Positions 1-7,605 of a stretch of DNA of 12,227 bases are shown here, in pieces (the stretch's first letter is position 1; every line of letters begins with the position of its first letter). Made by a program: the position numbers and the translations under genes. The notes beneath the pieces are model-generated. The model saw only the letters and a program-made list of their open reading frames with translations, was not told the DNA's origin and ran no database searches. This stretch comes from JANMQK01 sp031370485 (GTDB taxonomy: Bacteria; Acidobacteriota; Polarisedimenticolia; Gp22-AA2), in contig JANMQK010000120.1 in assembly GCA_031370485.1 (NCBI GenBank), forward strand, positions 1 through 12,227. The letters are read 5' to 3'.

Positions 1-993
1 CCGCGCGGGTTCCACGACAAGTACAAAGAGCTGAACCCCGAGCGGTACCCCTCGGAAGTGCAGAAGGCGCTCGCGTCCGGCAAAACGCCGGCGGGCATGC
101 ATCGGCCGATCATGGTGGAGGAAGTCCTTCGTTGCCTTCGACCGAGGGCCGGCGACGTCGCGGTGGACTGCACGCTCGGTGGCGGTGGTCATGCGCGAGC
201 GATCCTGGAACGCGTGCAGCCCGGCGGGCGCCTGATCGGACTCGACGTCGACCCGCTCGAATTGCCACGCGCGGAAGCACATCTCCGTGCGGCCGGCTTC
301 GGCCCCGAGATGTTCGTCGCGCACCACGGGAACTTCGCGGGCCTGCCGCAGGTCCTCGCCACCGAGGGACTCGCGACCGCAGACCTGATCCTTGCGGACC
401 TGGGCGTGTCCTCGATGCAGTTCGACAATCCCGATCGCGGCTTCAGCTACAAGGGGGCCGGTCCCCTCGACATGCGGATGAATCCATCGCGTGGTGAATC
501 CGCTTCGGAACTGCTCGCACGCGTGAGCGAACAGACTCTCGAGTGCCTGCTCCAGGAGAACGCCGATGAACCGCACGCCCATCTCATTGCCAATCTCCTG
601 AAGCAGCAGCCCTTCGAGACGACCCAGGCCATCGAGGCCCGGGTGCGCGCGGGGCTCACCTCGGCGCTTCCGAATCTGCCGAAGTCCGACGTGAAGATGT
701 CTGTTCGCCGCACGTTCCAGGCGCTGCGCATCGCGGTGAATGACGAGTTCTCCGCGCTCGAGTGGTTGCTGCGGTCGTTGCCGCAGTGCCTCACGCCCGG
801 CGGTCGGGTCGTGATGCTGACCTTTCACTCCGGTGAAGACCGGCGTGTGAAGAAGGCGTTCCAGGCAGGCTATCGAGCGGGAGTGTATTCGGCCGTGGCG
901 GATCAGGTCATTCGCTCCACGAAGGAAGAAACGCGCGCGAACCGGCGCGCCTCGTCCGCGAAGCTGCGCTGGGCCGTGCGCGGGCCGGCTTGA
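1..993 (+). CDS. rsmH: 16S rRNA (cytosine-1402-N4)-methyltransferase, long form, 5' partial
   Basis: RsmH/MraW transfers a methyl group from S-adenosylmethionine to N4 of C1402 in the decoding centre of 16S rRNA, in the cytoplasm. Visible motifs are the SAM-binding loop DCTLGGGGHA, the acidic GLDVDP strand, the family block DLGVSSMQFDNPDRGF followed by PLDMRMN, then RRTFQALRIAVNDE and the C-terminal GGRVVMLTFHSGEDRR. A GTG at 58 is possible, but the frame is open to the left edge and encodes a basic segment (KYKELNPERY, then SGKTPAG) that I recall from long-form RsmH homologues. I therefore treat the true start as lying outside the window. There are 330 codons here before the TGA. It overlaps the next gene by 4 nt (TTGA). 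No ftsL, ftsI or mur gene follows, so this is not the standard division-cluster copy and could be a paralogue acting on another site. Methyltransferase identity is firm; the exact target is inferred. Confidence 0.9.
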   Translation, partial: PRGFHDKYKELNPERYPSEVQKALASGKTPAGMHRPIMVEEVLRCLRPRAGDVAVDCTLGGGGHARAILERVQPGGRLIGLDVDPLELPRAEAHLRAAGFGPEMFVAHHGNFAGLPQVLATEGLATADLILADLGVSSMQFDNPDRGFSYKGAGPLDMRMNPSRGESASELLARVSEQTLECLLQENADEPHAHLIANLLKQQPFETTQAIEARVRAGLTSALPNLPKSDVKMSVRRTFQALRIAVNDEFSALEWLLRSLPQCLTPGGRVVMLTFHSGEDRRVKKAFQAGYRAGVYSAVADQVIRSTKEETRANRRASSAKLRWAVRGPA

Positions 994-3146
994 ACCGCGC
1001 AGGCGGCCCGTGGCTCCTGCTGCTGCTCGCCGTCTGGCCCGCCGCGGCGCAGACAGGCTCCGGCATCGTCATCTTCCGCGTCCGCAGCGAAGCGGCCCCG
1101 GTGTCCTCCGCCGACGTGACCTCCGGAGGGCTCACCGCACGGACCGACGTGCAGGGCGAGGCCCGGCTGACGCTGCCGGAGGGCGAGCAGACGGTCACGG
1201 TTGTCCGGCTTGGCTTCGCTTCCGCAACGCTTGCGGTGAGCGTGCGCGCCGGGGAAGAGGTCGTGACCCTCGTGCAGCTCCGGGAGCAGCGGCTGGAGAC
1301 CAACGTCACCGTGGTGTCGTCCACCCGCAGCGGCACGCTTATCGAGGATCAGCCGATCCGCGTCGAGGCGGTGCCCGAGGAGGAGATCGAGGAGAACCAG
1401 ACGATCGCTCCCGGGAACCTGACGACCCTGCTCAACGAACTCGGAGGCCTGCGCGTGCAGACGACGGTGCCGGCGCTCGGCGGCGCCGAGCTGCGGCTGC
1501 AGGGGCTGCGCGGCCGCTACACGCAGATCCTGACGGACGAGCTGCCGCTGTACGGCCAGGGGGCCGGCACGTTCAGCCTGCTGCAGGTGCCGCCGTTGGA
1601 CCTCGCCCAGGTCGAGGTCATCAAAGGTACGGCCTCGGCGCTCTACGGGGGATCGGCGCTCGGCGGGGTTGTGAACCTCGTGTCCCGTCGTCCCGGCGGC
1701 GAGCCGGAAGTCGTGTTGAACCAGACCTCGCACAACGGCACGGACGCCGTGTGCTTCCTCCCCGGCCTCCTCGGCGATCGCTGGGGCTACACGCTGCTCG
1801 GATCGGTGCACCGGCAGGAGATGGAGGATCTCAATCACGACGCCTGGGCCGATGTGCCCGGTTACCGGCGCGCCGTGCTGCGTCCCCGCCTCTACTGGGA
1901 TGACCACGCCGGCCACTCGCTCTTCGCCACCCTGGGAGGAATCTTCGAGGACCGCGACGGGGGGACGGTCCCGGGCGGCACGACCCCGGGGGGGCAATCG
2001 TTCCACGATACGCTCGGGACGCGGAGGATCGACGGAGGCCTGGTCGGGCGCTTTTTGCTGGGAGGCGGGCAGCTCCTCAGCGTGCACGGCTCGCTGGCGC
2101 ACAGCGGCCTCGACCGGAAACTGGGCGGCACGCGGGATCGCGAATCCCGCGACTCGCGCTTTGCCGAGGTCAGCCTCACGGGAAACGCCCGCGGCCACAC
2201 GTGGACGATTGGCACGGCCCTGCAGCAGGAAGACCTTCGTGTCAGGGAGTTCAGTGGCCTGGACTACAGCTACTCGGTGCCGGCGGTGTTCGTGCAGGAC
2301 GAATACGCCCTTTCGGGGAAGCTCAGCGTTGTCGCGAGCGGCAGGGCCGATTTTCACAACGTCCATGGAACGTTCTTCAATCCCCGCGTCTCCGTGCTCG
2401 TGAGGCCGTACAAGCGGCTGAGCCTCCGCCTGTCCGCAGGGACGGGGTACGCGGCACCGGTGCCGTTCACGGAGCGGTCGGAGGAGGCTGGCCTCTCGCG
2501 CGTCCTTCCGACCACGGGGTTGGATCCGGAGCGCGCGCAAAGCGCCTCGGTTGACCTGGGCTGGACCGGGGGCGGCTGGGAGGTGAATGGGACGTTGTTT
2601 GCGTCCAGGGTTCGTCACGCGCTCCTGACACGGGATTCGACGGCCCAGCCCGGCAAGCTCGAGATCATCAACGCTCCCGAGGCCACGAAGACATCGGGGG
2701 CGGAGCTGCTCACCCGTTACAGCCGCGGACCGTTCCACGTGATCGGGACGTACACCTCTCTGCATGCGACGGAGTCCGATCCGACGAGTCCGGGGAGGCG
2801 CGAGGCGCCGCTGACGCCGCGGCACGTGGCCGAGCTGGCGGCGATCCTGGAGAGCGAGTCGAAGGGGCGGATCGGAGTCGAGCTGTCCTACACCGGGAGG
2901 CAACGCCTGGAGGACGACCCCTACCGGGCGGTGAGCGTTTCCTACGTGGAGATCGGCGTCCTCGGAGAGGTGCGGATCGGCGAAGTCCATCTGTTCCTCA
3001 ACGCGGAGAACATCACCGACGTGCGGCAGACACGCTACGATCCGCTGCTTCTGCCGGCACAGTCCCCCGACGGGCGGTGGACGACCGATGTGTGGGCTCC
3101 GCTGGAGGGCCGCGTATTCAACGCGGGACTGCGGCTGGAGTTCTGA
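990..3146 (+). CDS. TonB-dependent outer-membrane receptor
   Basis: A 718-residue receptor for energised uptake of a ligand (iron chelate, vitamin or glycan type, not determinable here) across the outer membrane. Residues 1-20 are a Sec signal peptide with a leucine-rich core and AAA before Gln21. Residues 22-100 resemble a carboxypeptidase-regulatory-like beta-sandwich. The TonB-box-like start of the plug is at ETNVTVVSSTR (103-113). The plug runs to about 233 and contains LQGLRGRYTQI and the hallmark VEVIKGTASALYGGSALGG. The remainder is beta-barrel, with ENITDVRQTRYDP near the end and the classical C-terminal aromatic residue (GLRLEF). The TTG start at 990 overlaps the rsmH stop, and no clear Shine-Dalgarno precedes it, so translation is probably coupled to the upstream gene. 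The start is supported by the signal peptide it creates. No recognisable terminator follows the stop. Confidence 0.9.
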   Translation: MNRAGGPWLLLLLAVWPAAAQTGSGIVIFRVRSEAAPVSSADVTSGGLTARTDVQGEARLTLPEGEQTVTVVRLGFASATLAVSVRAGEEVVTLVQLREQRLETNVTVVSSTRSGTLIEDQPIRVEAVPEEEIEENQTIAPGNLTTLLNELGGLRVQTTVPALGGAELRLQGLRGRYTQILTDELPLYGQGAGTFSLLQVPPLDLAQVEVIKGTASALYGGSALGGVVNLVSRRPGGEPEVVLNQTSHNGTDAVCFLPGLLGDRWGYTLLGSVHRQEMEDLNHDAWADVPGYRRAVLRPRLYWDDHAGHSLFATLGGIFEDRDGGTVPGGTTPGGQSFHDTLGTRRIDGGLVGRFLLGGGQLLSVHGSLAHSGLDRKLGGTRDRESRDSRFAEVSLTGNARGHTWTIGTALQQEDLRVREFSGLDYSYSVPAVFVQDEYALSGKLSVVASGRADFHNVHGTFFNPRVSVLVRPYKRLSLRLSAGTGYAAPVPFTERSEEAGLSRVLPTTGLDPERAQSASVDLGWTGGGWEVNGTLFASRVRHALLTRDSTAQPGKLEIINAPEATKTSGAELLTRYSRGPFHVIGTYTSLHATESDPTSPGRREAPLTPRHVAELAAILESESKGRIGVELSYTGRQRLEDDPYRAVSVSYVEIGVLGEVRIGEVHLFLNAENITDVRQTRYDPLLLPAQSPDGRWTTDVWAPLEGRVFNAGLRLEF

Positions 3147-3166
3147 TCAGGTCTTGATGCGCGATT

Positions 3167-3572
3167 TCACGCACTCCGTACGGTCCATTTCCCCGTTTGC
3201 AACGGGTACGAAAGGCGCAGGTCCAACTCGTAGGTGTCGGGCGTCCTGCCGCGGGTGCCGTGCTTGTCGAGGAAGGACTCGTAGCGGCCCTACGCGTCCG
3301 AATAGCCGAGCCGGTTCACCGGCGTGCCGGTCCGATAGAAGGTGGACACTCCAATCTGAAGTCCGAACGGAGCGATGTAGACTCCCGAAACCTTGATTGG
3401 TCAGATCGATCTGCACGCCCGCGAACTTGCGCTTTGGCCGCGGCGCCGGGTACCGGGTCACGAAGATGACGCGGCCGTAGTCGCGCTGCACCGCCTTGAC
3501 GCCCAGGGTCATGTTCGGCCGGACCTCCCCCTCCCAGCCGGCGATCATTACCGGCCGCAACAGCAGCCTGTC
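3167..3572 (-). pseudogene. Remnant of a second TonB-dependent receptor (C-terminal barrel fragment)
   Basis: The only content of the 443-base gap between two convergent genes. On the minus strand one frame reads GWEGEVRPNMTLGVKAVQRD, then KRKFAGVQIDLT (about 3548-3402). The match then continues in another frame from 3397 with IKVSGVYIAPFGLQIG, then STFYRTGTPVNRLGYSDA. It meets an in-frame TAG at 3290-3292, resumes as GRYESFLDKHGTRGRT and TYELDLRLSYPLQTG, and stops with TGA at 3167-3169. From memory these are barrel strands of long receptors with a carboxypeptidase-regulatory-like domain, common in Acidobacteriota. About 60-70 residues normally between the two halves are missing, so the frame change near 3400 looks like a deletion junction. 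No start, signal peptide or plug remains. It lies 17 nt downstream of the permease stop on the same strand. The upstream limit is approximate. It is unrelated in detail to the intact receptor at 990-3146. Confidence 0.75.
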
Positions 3573-3589
3573 CGCCGGTCTCCGGGGGC

Positions 3590-5452
3590 CTAAGACCGCC
3601 CCAGCCAGCGCGGGATCGCCAGAGTGAGCGCCGGGACGTAGGTGATCAGGATCACGCCGGCCAGCAGCACCAGGAGCATGGGGATGACGGCGCGGTAGAC
3701 CTCGGGGAGCGGCTTGCCGAAGCGGTACGAGGAGAGAAAGAGGTTCATGCCGACCGGGGGAGTGAGGTAGCCCAGTTCCATGTTGGCCAGGAAGATGATG
3801 CCGAGGTGGAGCGGGTCGATGCCGAACGCCGCGCCCATCGGCGTGATGAGCGGCACGACGACGACGATCGCCGAGAAGATGTCCATCAGGCAGCCGACGA
3901 CGAGAAGGAACAGGTTGAGCAGCAGCAGGAAGACCAGGGGTGATGTCACCGACCCTTTCACCCAGGCCACGGCCTGCGCCGGGATCTGGGCGTCGATGAG
4001 GTAGTTGGTGAATCCGAGCGCCACGCCGAGGATGATCAGCACTCCGCCGACGAGCAGCCCGCACTGCGACATCACACGCGGCAGGTCCCGGCGCGCGCGC
4101 AGGTCGCGGTACACGAAGGTCTCGACGACGAAGGCGTAGAGTGCCGTGAACGCCGCGGCCTCGACCAGGGTGGCGAACCCGCCGAACAGTCCGACGAAGA
4201 CCACGACCGGCAGAAGCATCTCCCATTTGGCGACCCAGAGCGCGGCTGCGGCCTCCCGCGCGTCGAACGGGCGCTTCAGGACGCCGGCCCGTGCGCCGCG
4301 GCGGCTTCCCCACCAGCCCGCCAGGGCGAGCATCAGGATTCCCGGCAGGATACCGCCCAGGAACATCCGGTCGATCGGCACGTGGGACACGATCCCGTAG
4401 AGGATGACCGGAAGGCTCGGCGGGAAGAGAAGCCCGAGCGAGCCGGCGGCGGTCAGAAGGCCGAGCGAGTCGCGCTCCGTGTAGCGCGCCGCCAGGAGAA
4501 GAGGCATCAGGAACCCCCCGAGGGCGAGGATGGTCACGCCGGAGGCCCCGGTGAACGACGTGAAGAAGGCGCACACCAGCACCGTGACGATGGCGGGCCC
4601 GCCGGGGATCCAGCCGGCGAGCGCCTGGAAGACACGCAGCAGCCGCTGGGAGGCGCCCCCCTCCGCCAGGAAATATCCGGCCATCGTGAAGAGCGGGATG
4701 GTCGGCAGGGCGGGGGAGACCACCATGCTGTACATCTCGACCGGGATCGCCGCGATCGGGACCCCCTCGCCCCAGAAAAGGATGACCGCTGCTCCGCCGA
4801 GGACGGCGAAGACGGGGGCGCCCAGAACCGTCGCCAGGAAAAGCCCGATGAGCGCCGCGGGGACCATCTGGGAGGGCGCGAGCGGCGGCCACACCCCGAG
4901 CAGGACGATTGCGCCCGCCAGTGCCGCCGTGAGGGCGCGTACTCCCCAGCCCGCGCCGCTCCGCAGGACAAGCCTGATCGCCACCAGGCCGAAGCCTGCC
5001 GGCAGGATTGCCTCGACGATCCAGAGAGGAATCCCCAGGGCGAAGATGTTCCCGCCCAGTTTCTCCGCCAGGACGAACTGGACGCTCGCGACGCACAGCA
5101 GGATGGTGATCGCGGCGGCGAAAGCGCCGCTATACACCATCGCCGCCGATTTGCTCAGCCCGGAGAGGAGGGCCGACCCGGTCGACAGCGACAGGAGGCG
5201 CCCTTCGCGCGCCGCGACCGCGGCGCCCATCATCGCCACGAAGAGCACCAGATGCTGGACCCAGGCCGAAGATGCGGGGATCCCGATGCCGAAGAGGGCA
5301 CGCAGGAGGCTCTCGGCGATCGGCAGGACCGCCATGGCGCCGAGGGCGAGGGCGAGGAACAGGTTCTCGGCGGTGTGGAGCCCGCCGAGCAGCCCTGCGA
5401 CCGGGCTCTCCCGCGGGCGCTGATGACCGCTGCCGGCGAGAGGATCCCTCAT
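3590..5452 (-). CDS. dctQM: TRAP transporter fused permease (DctQ-DctM type)
   Basis: A 620-residue inner-membrane permease of a tripartite ATP-independent periplasmic transporter, which uses an ion gradient to import the solute delivered by the binding protein. Residues about 25-165 form the small DctQ-type subunit (four hydrophobic helices; AENLFLALAL, WVQHLVLFVAMMGAAVAAREG). Residues about 195-615 form the large DctM subunit of the ion-transporter superfamily: LPTIPLFTMAGYFLAEGG, TSFTGASGVTILALGG, GLLFPPSLPVILYG and, near the C-terminus, NMELGYLTPPVGMNLFLSS. A helix at about 171-188 links the two, as expected in natural QM fusions. The ATG at 5452 overlaps the dctP stop as ATGA, indicating translational coupling; the same frame is open further upstream, but that stretch reads antisense-like residues from within dctP. 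The gene is last in the operon, ending at a TAG, with no terminator recognised. Confidence 0.92.
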   Translation of the reverse strand: MRDPLAGSGHQRPRESPVAGLLGGLHTAENLFLALALGAMAVLPIAESLLRALFGIGIPASSAWVQHLVLFVAMMGAAVAAREGRLLSLSTGSALLSGLSKSAAMVYSGAFAAAITILLCVASVQFVLAEKLGGNIFALGIPLWIVEAILPAGFGLVAIRLVLRSGAGWGVRALTAALAGAIVLLGVWPPLAPSQMVPAALIGLFLATVLGAPVFAVLGGAAVILFWGEGVPIAAIPVEMYSMVVSPALPTIPLFTMAGYFLAEGGASQRLLRVFQALAGWIPGGPAIVTVLVCAFFTSFTGASGVTILALGGFLMPLLLAARYTERDSLGLLTAAGSLGLLFPPSLPVILYGIVSHVPIDRMFLGGILPGILMLALAGWWGSRRGARAGVLKRPFDAREAAAALWVAKWEMLLPVVVFVGLFGGFATLVEAAAFTALYAFVVETFVYRDLRARRDLPRVMSQCGLLVGGVLIILGVALGFTNYLIDAQIPAQAVAWVKGSVTSPLVFLLLLNLFLLVVGCLMDIFSAIVVVVPLITPMGAAFGIDPLHLGIIFLANMELGYLTPPVGMNLFLSSYRFGKPLPEVYRAVIPMLLVLLAGVILITYVPALTLAIPRWLGRS

Positions 5453-6474
5453 TCCCCGTCCGGGGTGGCGCCCCCCGCCCCCCGGCGTTCCTCGAGCAGA
5501 CGCTTCACCTCGTCGAAGATGGCGGCCGGCACCAGGGTGCCGCGAATCTTCGGGTAGATCCGCTCGGCCGCCTGCCGCCAGGCCGCTTCGTCTTCCGGTG
5601 TCGGGGAGATGACCGTGAGGCCCCGCTTGCGCATCGCTTCGATCGCCTTCCGGTTGTCGGACCGCACTTCGTCCCGCAGGCGCTCCCCGGCCTCGGCGGC
5701 CGCCGCCAACACGGCGTCCCGCGCGGCGGCGGGGATCGACTCCCAGGCTTTTTTCGTGATCACCGTCGCGCCGACGAGGGGCGCCCACTCGAGGTCGAGC
5801 ATGTTCGGGGCAAGGCCGAACCACTGGCTGGCCACGGCCGAGAGGGGAACGGTGTCGAACGCGTCGATCAGCCCCGTCTGCAGGCCGGGCAGGACGTCGG
5901 TCGCCGCCAGCGGCACGGGATTGAACCCCGCCGCCTTCCAGAGATCGATCGCCTGGTTGGCACCGGCCCAGGCGAACAGCTTCATCGTCTTGAGATCGTC
6001 GGGCCGGCGGAACGGCTGCTTGGCGAAGAACCGGACCCATCCGGCGTCGCCCCAGTTGAGAACGACGAACCCCTTCGCCTCGAGCCGGCGCTCGATCTTC
6101 GGCCGCAGCCGCTCGCGCACGAAGTCGAGCTCCTCGTCCGAGCGGTACATCATCGGGATCTGGAAGGCGGCGACCGAGTCGTCGATGTCGCTGATGCCCA
6201 CTGACGTCAGGGCGGCGGCCTGGATCTGCCCGACGCGCATCTTCCGCACCACGTCCGGCTCGTCCCCCAAAACGCCGCCGGGATAGATCCGCAGGGTGAC
6301 CCCCCCGCCGGGGGCCTGCCGCCATTTCCCTCCCATCGCCTTGAGGATCTGGTCCCAGGTCGAGCCCTCGGGGGCCAGGGTCGCCATCTTGACGATGACC
6401 TCCGCGCGTGCCGGGGCCGCGCCGCCGGGAAATGCTCCGAGCATCACGAGTGCCGCGGCCGCTCCGAATCTCAC
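5449..6474 (-). CDS. dctP: TRAP transporter periplasmic substrate-binding protein (DctP family, TatP-like)
   Basis: A 341-residue periplasmic binding protein that captures the solute for the TRAP permease encoded next. The signal peptide covers residues 1-24 and ends in ARA before EVIVKMATLAPEGSTW, the usual first strand of DctP proteins. Further family blocks are the glycine-rich GGVLGDEPDVVRKMRVGQIQ (66-85), AAGFNPVPL (181-189) and VLPGLQTGLIDAF (194-206). The start is GTG at 6474: GGAG lies 7 nt upstream inside the end of tatT, and this start gives a proper signal peptide. The longer in-frame extension covers tatT in antisense-like sequence. At the position where classical carboxylate-binding members carry an Arg (LKGLKIR), this protein reads LKTMKLF, with Phe167. 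The ligand may therefore not be a simple C4-dicarboxylate or sialic acid. Four bases separate it from tatT and it overlaps the permease gene by 4 nt. Confidence 0.9.
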   Translation of the reverse strand: MRFGAAAALVMLGAFPGGAAPARAEVIVKMATLAPEGSTWDQILKAMGGKWRQAPGGGVTLRIYPGGVLGDEPDVVRKMRVGQIQAAALTSVGISDIDDSVAAFQIPMMYRSDEELDFVRERLRPKIERRLEAKGFVVLNWGDAGWVRFFAKQPFRRPDDLKTMKLFAWAGANQAIDLWKAAGFNPVPLAATDVLPGLQTGLIDAFDTVPLSAVASQWFGLAPNMLDLEWAPLVGATVITKKAWESIPAAARDAVLAAAAEAGERLRDEVRSDNRKAIEAMRKRGLTVISPTPEDEAAWRQAAERIYPKIRGTLVPAAIFDEVKRLLEERRGAGGATPDGE

Positions 6475-6478
6475 GCCG

Positions 6479-7405
6479 TCACTCCAGGAAAAGAATGTCG
6501 GTGCGCGCCAGAAGCCAGCGCGCCCGCCGCTGCATGAGGATGTTCTCGAGCCGCCACTCCGGCCGGGCGTCCGGATCCACTTCCAGCGCCCGGCCCAGGA
6601 TCGACTCGAACTCCTTGCGATCCTGCTCGCGCACCGAGACCGTCTCGGCGAAGGTGATGAAAGGGGAGGCACGCTGGCCTTCCGACAACGCCACCGCGCG
6701 CTCGAAATGCCGCCGGGCCCTCCCGACCGACCCTCCCATCGCATCCGACCGGCCCCCCTCGTACGAGATGAGCAGCTCCTCGATCGTTCCGCGATCGTAG
6801 TCCGGACGGAGCGAGTGGGCGCGCTCGATCAGGGCGCCGACGACCGACAGGTCGGCGACCAGGTCGGGGTCGCTCTTGGCGAGCGAGATCGCTGCGCCCC
6901 AGGAAGCGGCCGTCCAGTAAAGCGGCGGGACGTCCGACGCCTCCATCTCGCCAAGCGCCGCCGCCTGATCCGCGCGCAGCCGATCCTCGAACCCCGGGTG
7001 GGCCGTCTCGATCCCCCGCAAAGCGTATCTCCTGGCGCGCAGGCAGAGTCGGGAGGCCCGCGCCCGCAGCGCGTCGGCTGCCTTGAGGTCGTGCTCTTCC
7101 GCCTCGTCGGCGTCCTGGCGGAGAAACCCGTAGGCGTACTGCGTGAAGCCGCCCGCCGCGGAGACCAGAAGCCCCCGATGGCGCGGGGTCTCGGCAAGAA
7201 GGCTCTCAATGAGCTTGAGGGCGAAGGGCAGGGCGTCCTCGACAAGCTGCGGGTCGTCGTCCGAGGCGTAGGTGGCGCCGCTCCCGGCCAATGCGTCGCC
7301 GAGCCGGTTCACCGCGAACTTCCTGATGGAGCAGGCAACGCCCGCGGATGCCAGGAGCGCGACGGCCAGCAGCAAGGCGGAACTCCGGTGGACGGCGGCG
7401 ATCAT
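6479..7405 (-). CDS. tatT: TRAP-associated lipoprotein TatT (T component)
   Basis: A 308-residue protein matching the TatT family (TRAP transporter T component), first described as Tp0956 of Treponema pallidum, an alpha-helical TPR-like protein that partners the binding protein. The N-terminus is a lipoprotein signal: a basic start, hydrophobic residues 10-19, then ASAGVAC with Cys25 as the probable lipidated residue (Gly at -3 is allowed but less usual). The mature start SIRKFAVNRLGDAL followed by YASDDDPQLVEDALPFALK is the family hallmark as I remember it. Then come helix-rich segments including PRHRGLLVSAAGGFTQYAYGF, YWTAASWGAAISLAKSD and ARRHFERAVAL. I chose ATG 7405 over GTG 7429 because GGAGGAGGA sits just upstream of 7405 and the predicted transcription start leaves GTG 7429 almost no leader. 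It is first in the operon, 4 nt before dctP. Confidence 0.88.
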   Translation of the reverse strand: MIAAVHRSSALLLAVALLASAGVACSIRKFAVNRLGDALAGSGATYASDDDPQLVEDALPFALKLIESLLAETPRHRGLLVSAAGGFTQYAYGFLRQDADEAEEHDLKAADALRARASRLCLRARRYALRGIETAHPGFEDRLRADQAAALGEMEASDVPPLYWTAASWGAAISLAKSDPDLVADLSVVGALIERAHSLRPDYDRGTIEELLISYEGGRSDAMGGSVGRARRHFERAVALSEGQRASPFITFAETVSVREQDRKEFESILGRALEVDPDARPEWRLENILMQRRARWLLARTDILFLE

Positions 7406-7408
7406 CGC

Positions 7409-7417
7409 TCCTCCTCC
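7409..7417 (-). promoter_or_regulatory. Ribosome binding site of tatT
   Basis: GGAGGAGGA on the minus strand ends 3 nt before the ATG at 7405; its first GGAGG core is 7 nt away. This near-perfect Shine-Dalgarno lies inside the alternative longer reading from GTG 7429, so it decides the start in favour of 7405. Confidence 0.8.
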
Positions 7418-7436
7418 GCGTTCTTGCACGGCACGG

Positions 7437-7477
7437 CCTTGACCTCTTATAGACTCGCCCTTCCGGCCCGGTCAAGG
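7437..7477. repeat. 8-bp inverted repeat around the TRAP operon promoter
   Basis: CCTTGACC (7437-7444) and GGTCAAGG (7470-7477) are perfect reverse complements separated by 25 bp, with centres 33 bp apart, close to three helical turns. One arm contains the predicted -35 of the leftward promoter; the other covers its predicted start point. This could be a pair of operator half-sites bound by a looping or extended dimeric regulator. No regulator gene lies beside it, and chance cannot be excluded. Confidence 0.4.
7446..7475 (-). promoter_or_regulatory. Sigma70-like promoter of the tatT-dctP-dctQM operon
   Basis: On the minus strand, -35 TTGACC (7475-7470) and -10 TATAAG (7451-7446) are separated by 18 bp, each matching five of six consensus bases. 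Transcription would start near 7439, giving a leader of about 34 nt before the ATG at 7405 with the Shine-Dalgarno well placed. The -35 overlaps one arm of the dyad at 7437-7477, so repression or activation at this site is plausible. Predicted by eye only. Confidence 0.6.
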
Positions 7478-7502
7478 GGAGGGCGGACGATGCCGCGAGG
7501 CC

Positions 7503-7511
7503 GGGGGGGGG
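7503..7511. repeat. G9 homopolymer tract in divergent intergenic region
   Basis: Nine consecutive G residues lie between the leftward TRAP promoter and the rightward promoter candidate, 16 bases upstream of the latter's -35. Tracts of this length can slip. Its position upstream of both transcription starts means length changes could only affect regulator spacing, not a reading frame. Confidence 0.7.
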
Positions 7512-7526
7512 CCCAAGAAAAACATG

Positions 7527-7555
7527 TTGCTGCGATGCGGGGTCGGGCGTATATG
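7527..7555 (+). promoter_or_regulatory. Candidate promoter of the Tat-signal gene
   Basis: TTGCTG (7527-7532), a 17-bp spacer and TATATG (7550-7555) give a moderate sigma70-like match (three and four of six bases). Transcription would begin near 7562, leaving about 45 nt to the ATG at 7606. Weaker than the other two promoters in this window. Confidence 0.35.
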
Positions 7556-7605
7556 CATGCCACGACTGTCCATACGGGACACCGTCTATCGCCGAGGGGG
7601 ATTGC

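Noticed and set aside
2131..2151. Perfect 8-bp hairpin CGCGGGAT / ATCCCGCG inside the receptor gene
   Set aside because: Lies within coding sequence, has no T-run after it, and palindromes of this size are common in GC-rich codons.
903..2990. 695-residue open frame on the minus strand opposite the TonB receptor
   Set aside because: Composition is Arg/His/Pro/Gly-rich with no domain, as expected for antisense frames in GC-rich coding DNA; the plus strand carries a clear receptor.
3192..3206. CCCGTT-TGC-AACGGG hairpin between the convergent genes, possible terminator
   Set aside because: The 6-bp stem has no T-tract on either strand and coincides with codons of the decayed receptor.
3147..5096. 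649-residue open frame on the minus strand running through the permease gene
   Set aside because: Most of it is an out-of-frame shadow of the permease gene. Only its last part, about 3572-3402, makes sense, as one half of the receptor pseudogene.
7406..7605. Possible riboswitch or small RNA in the divergent region
   Set aside because: No recognisable conserved RNA motif and no long stem; leaders predicted from both promoters are only about 34 and 45 nt.
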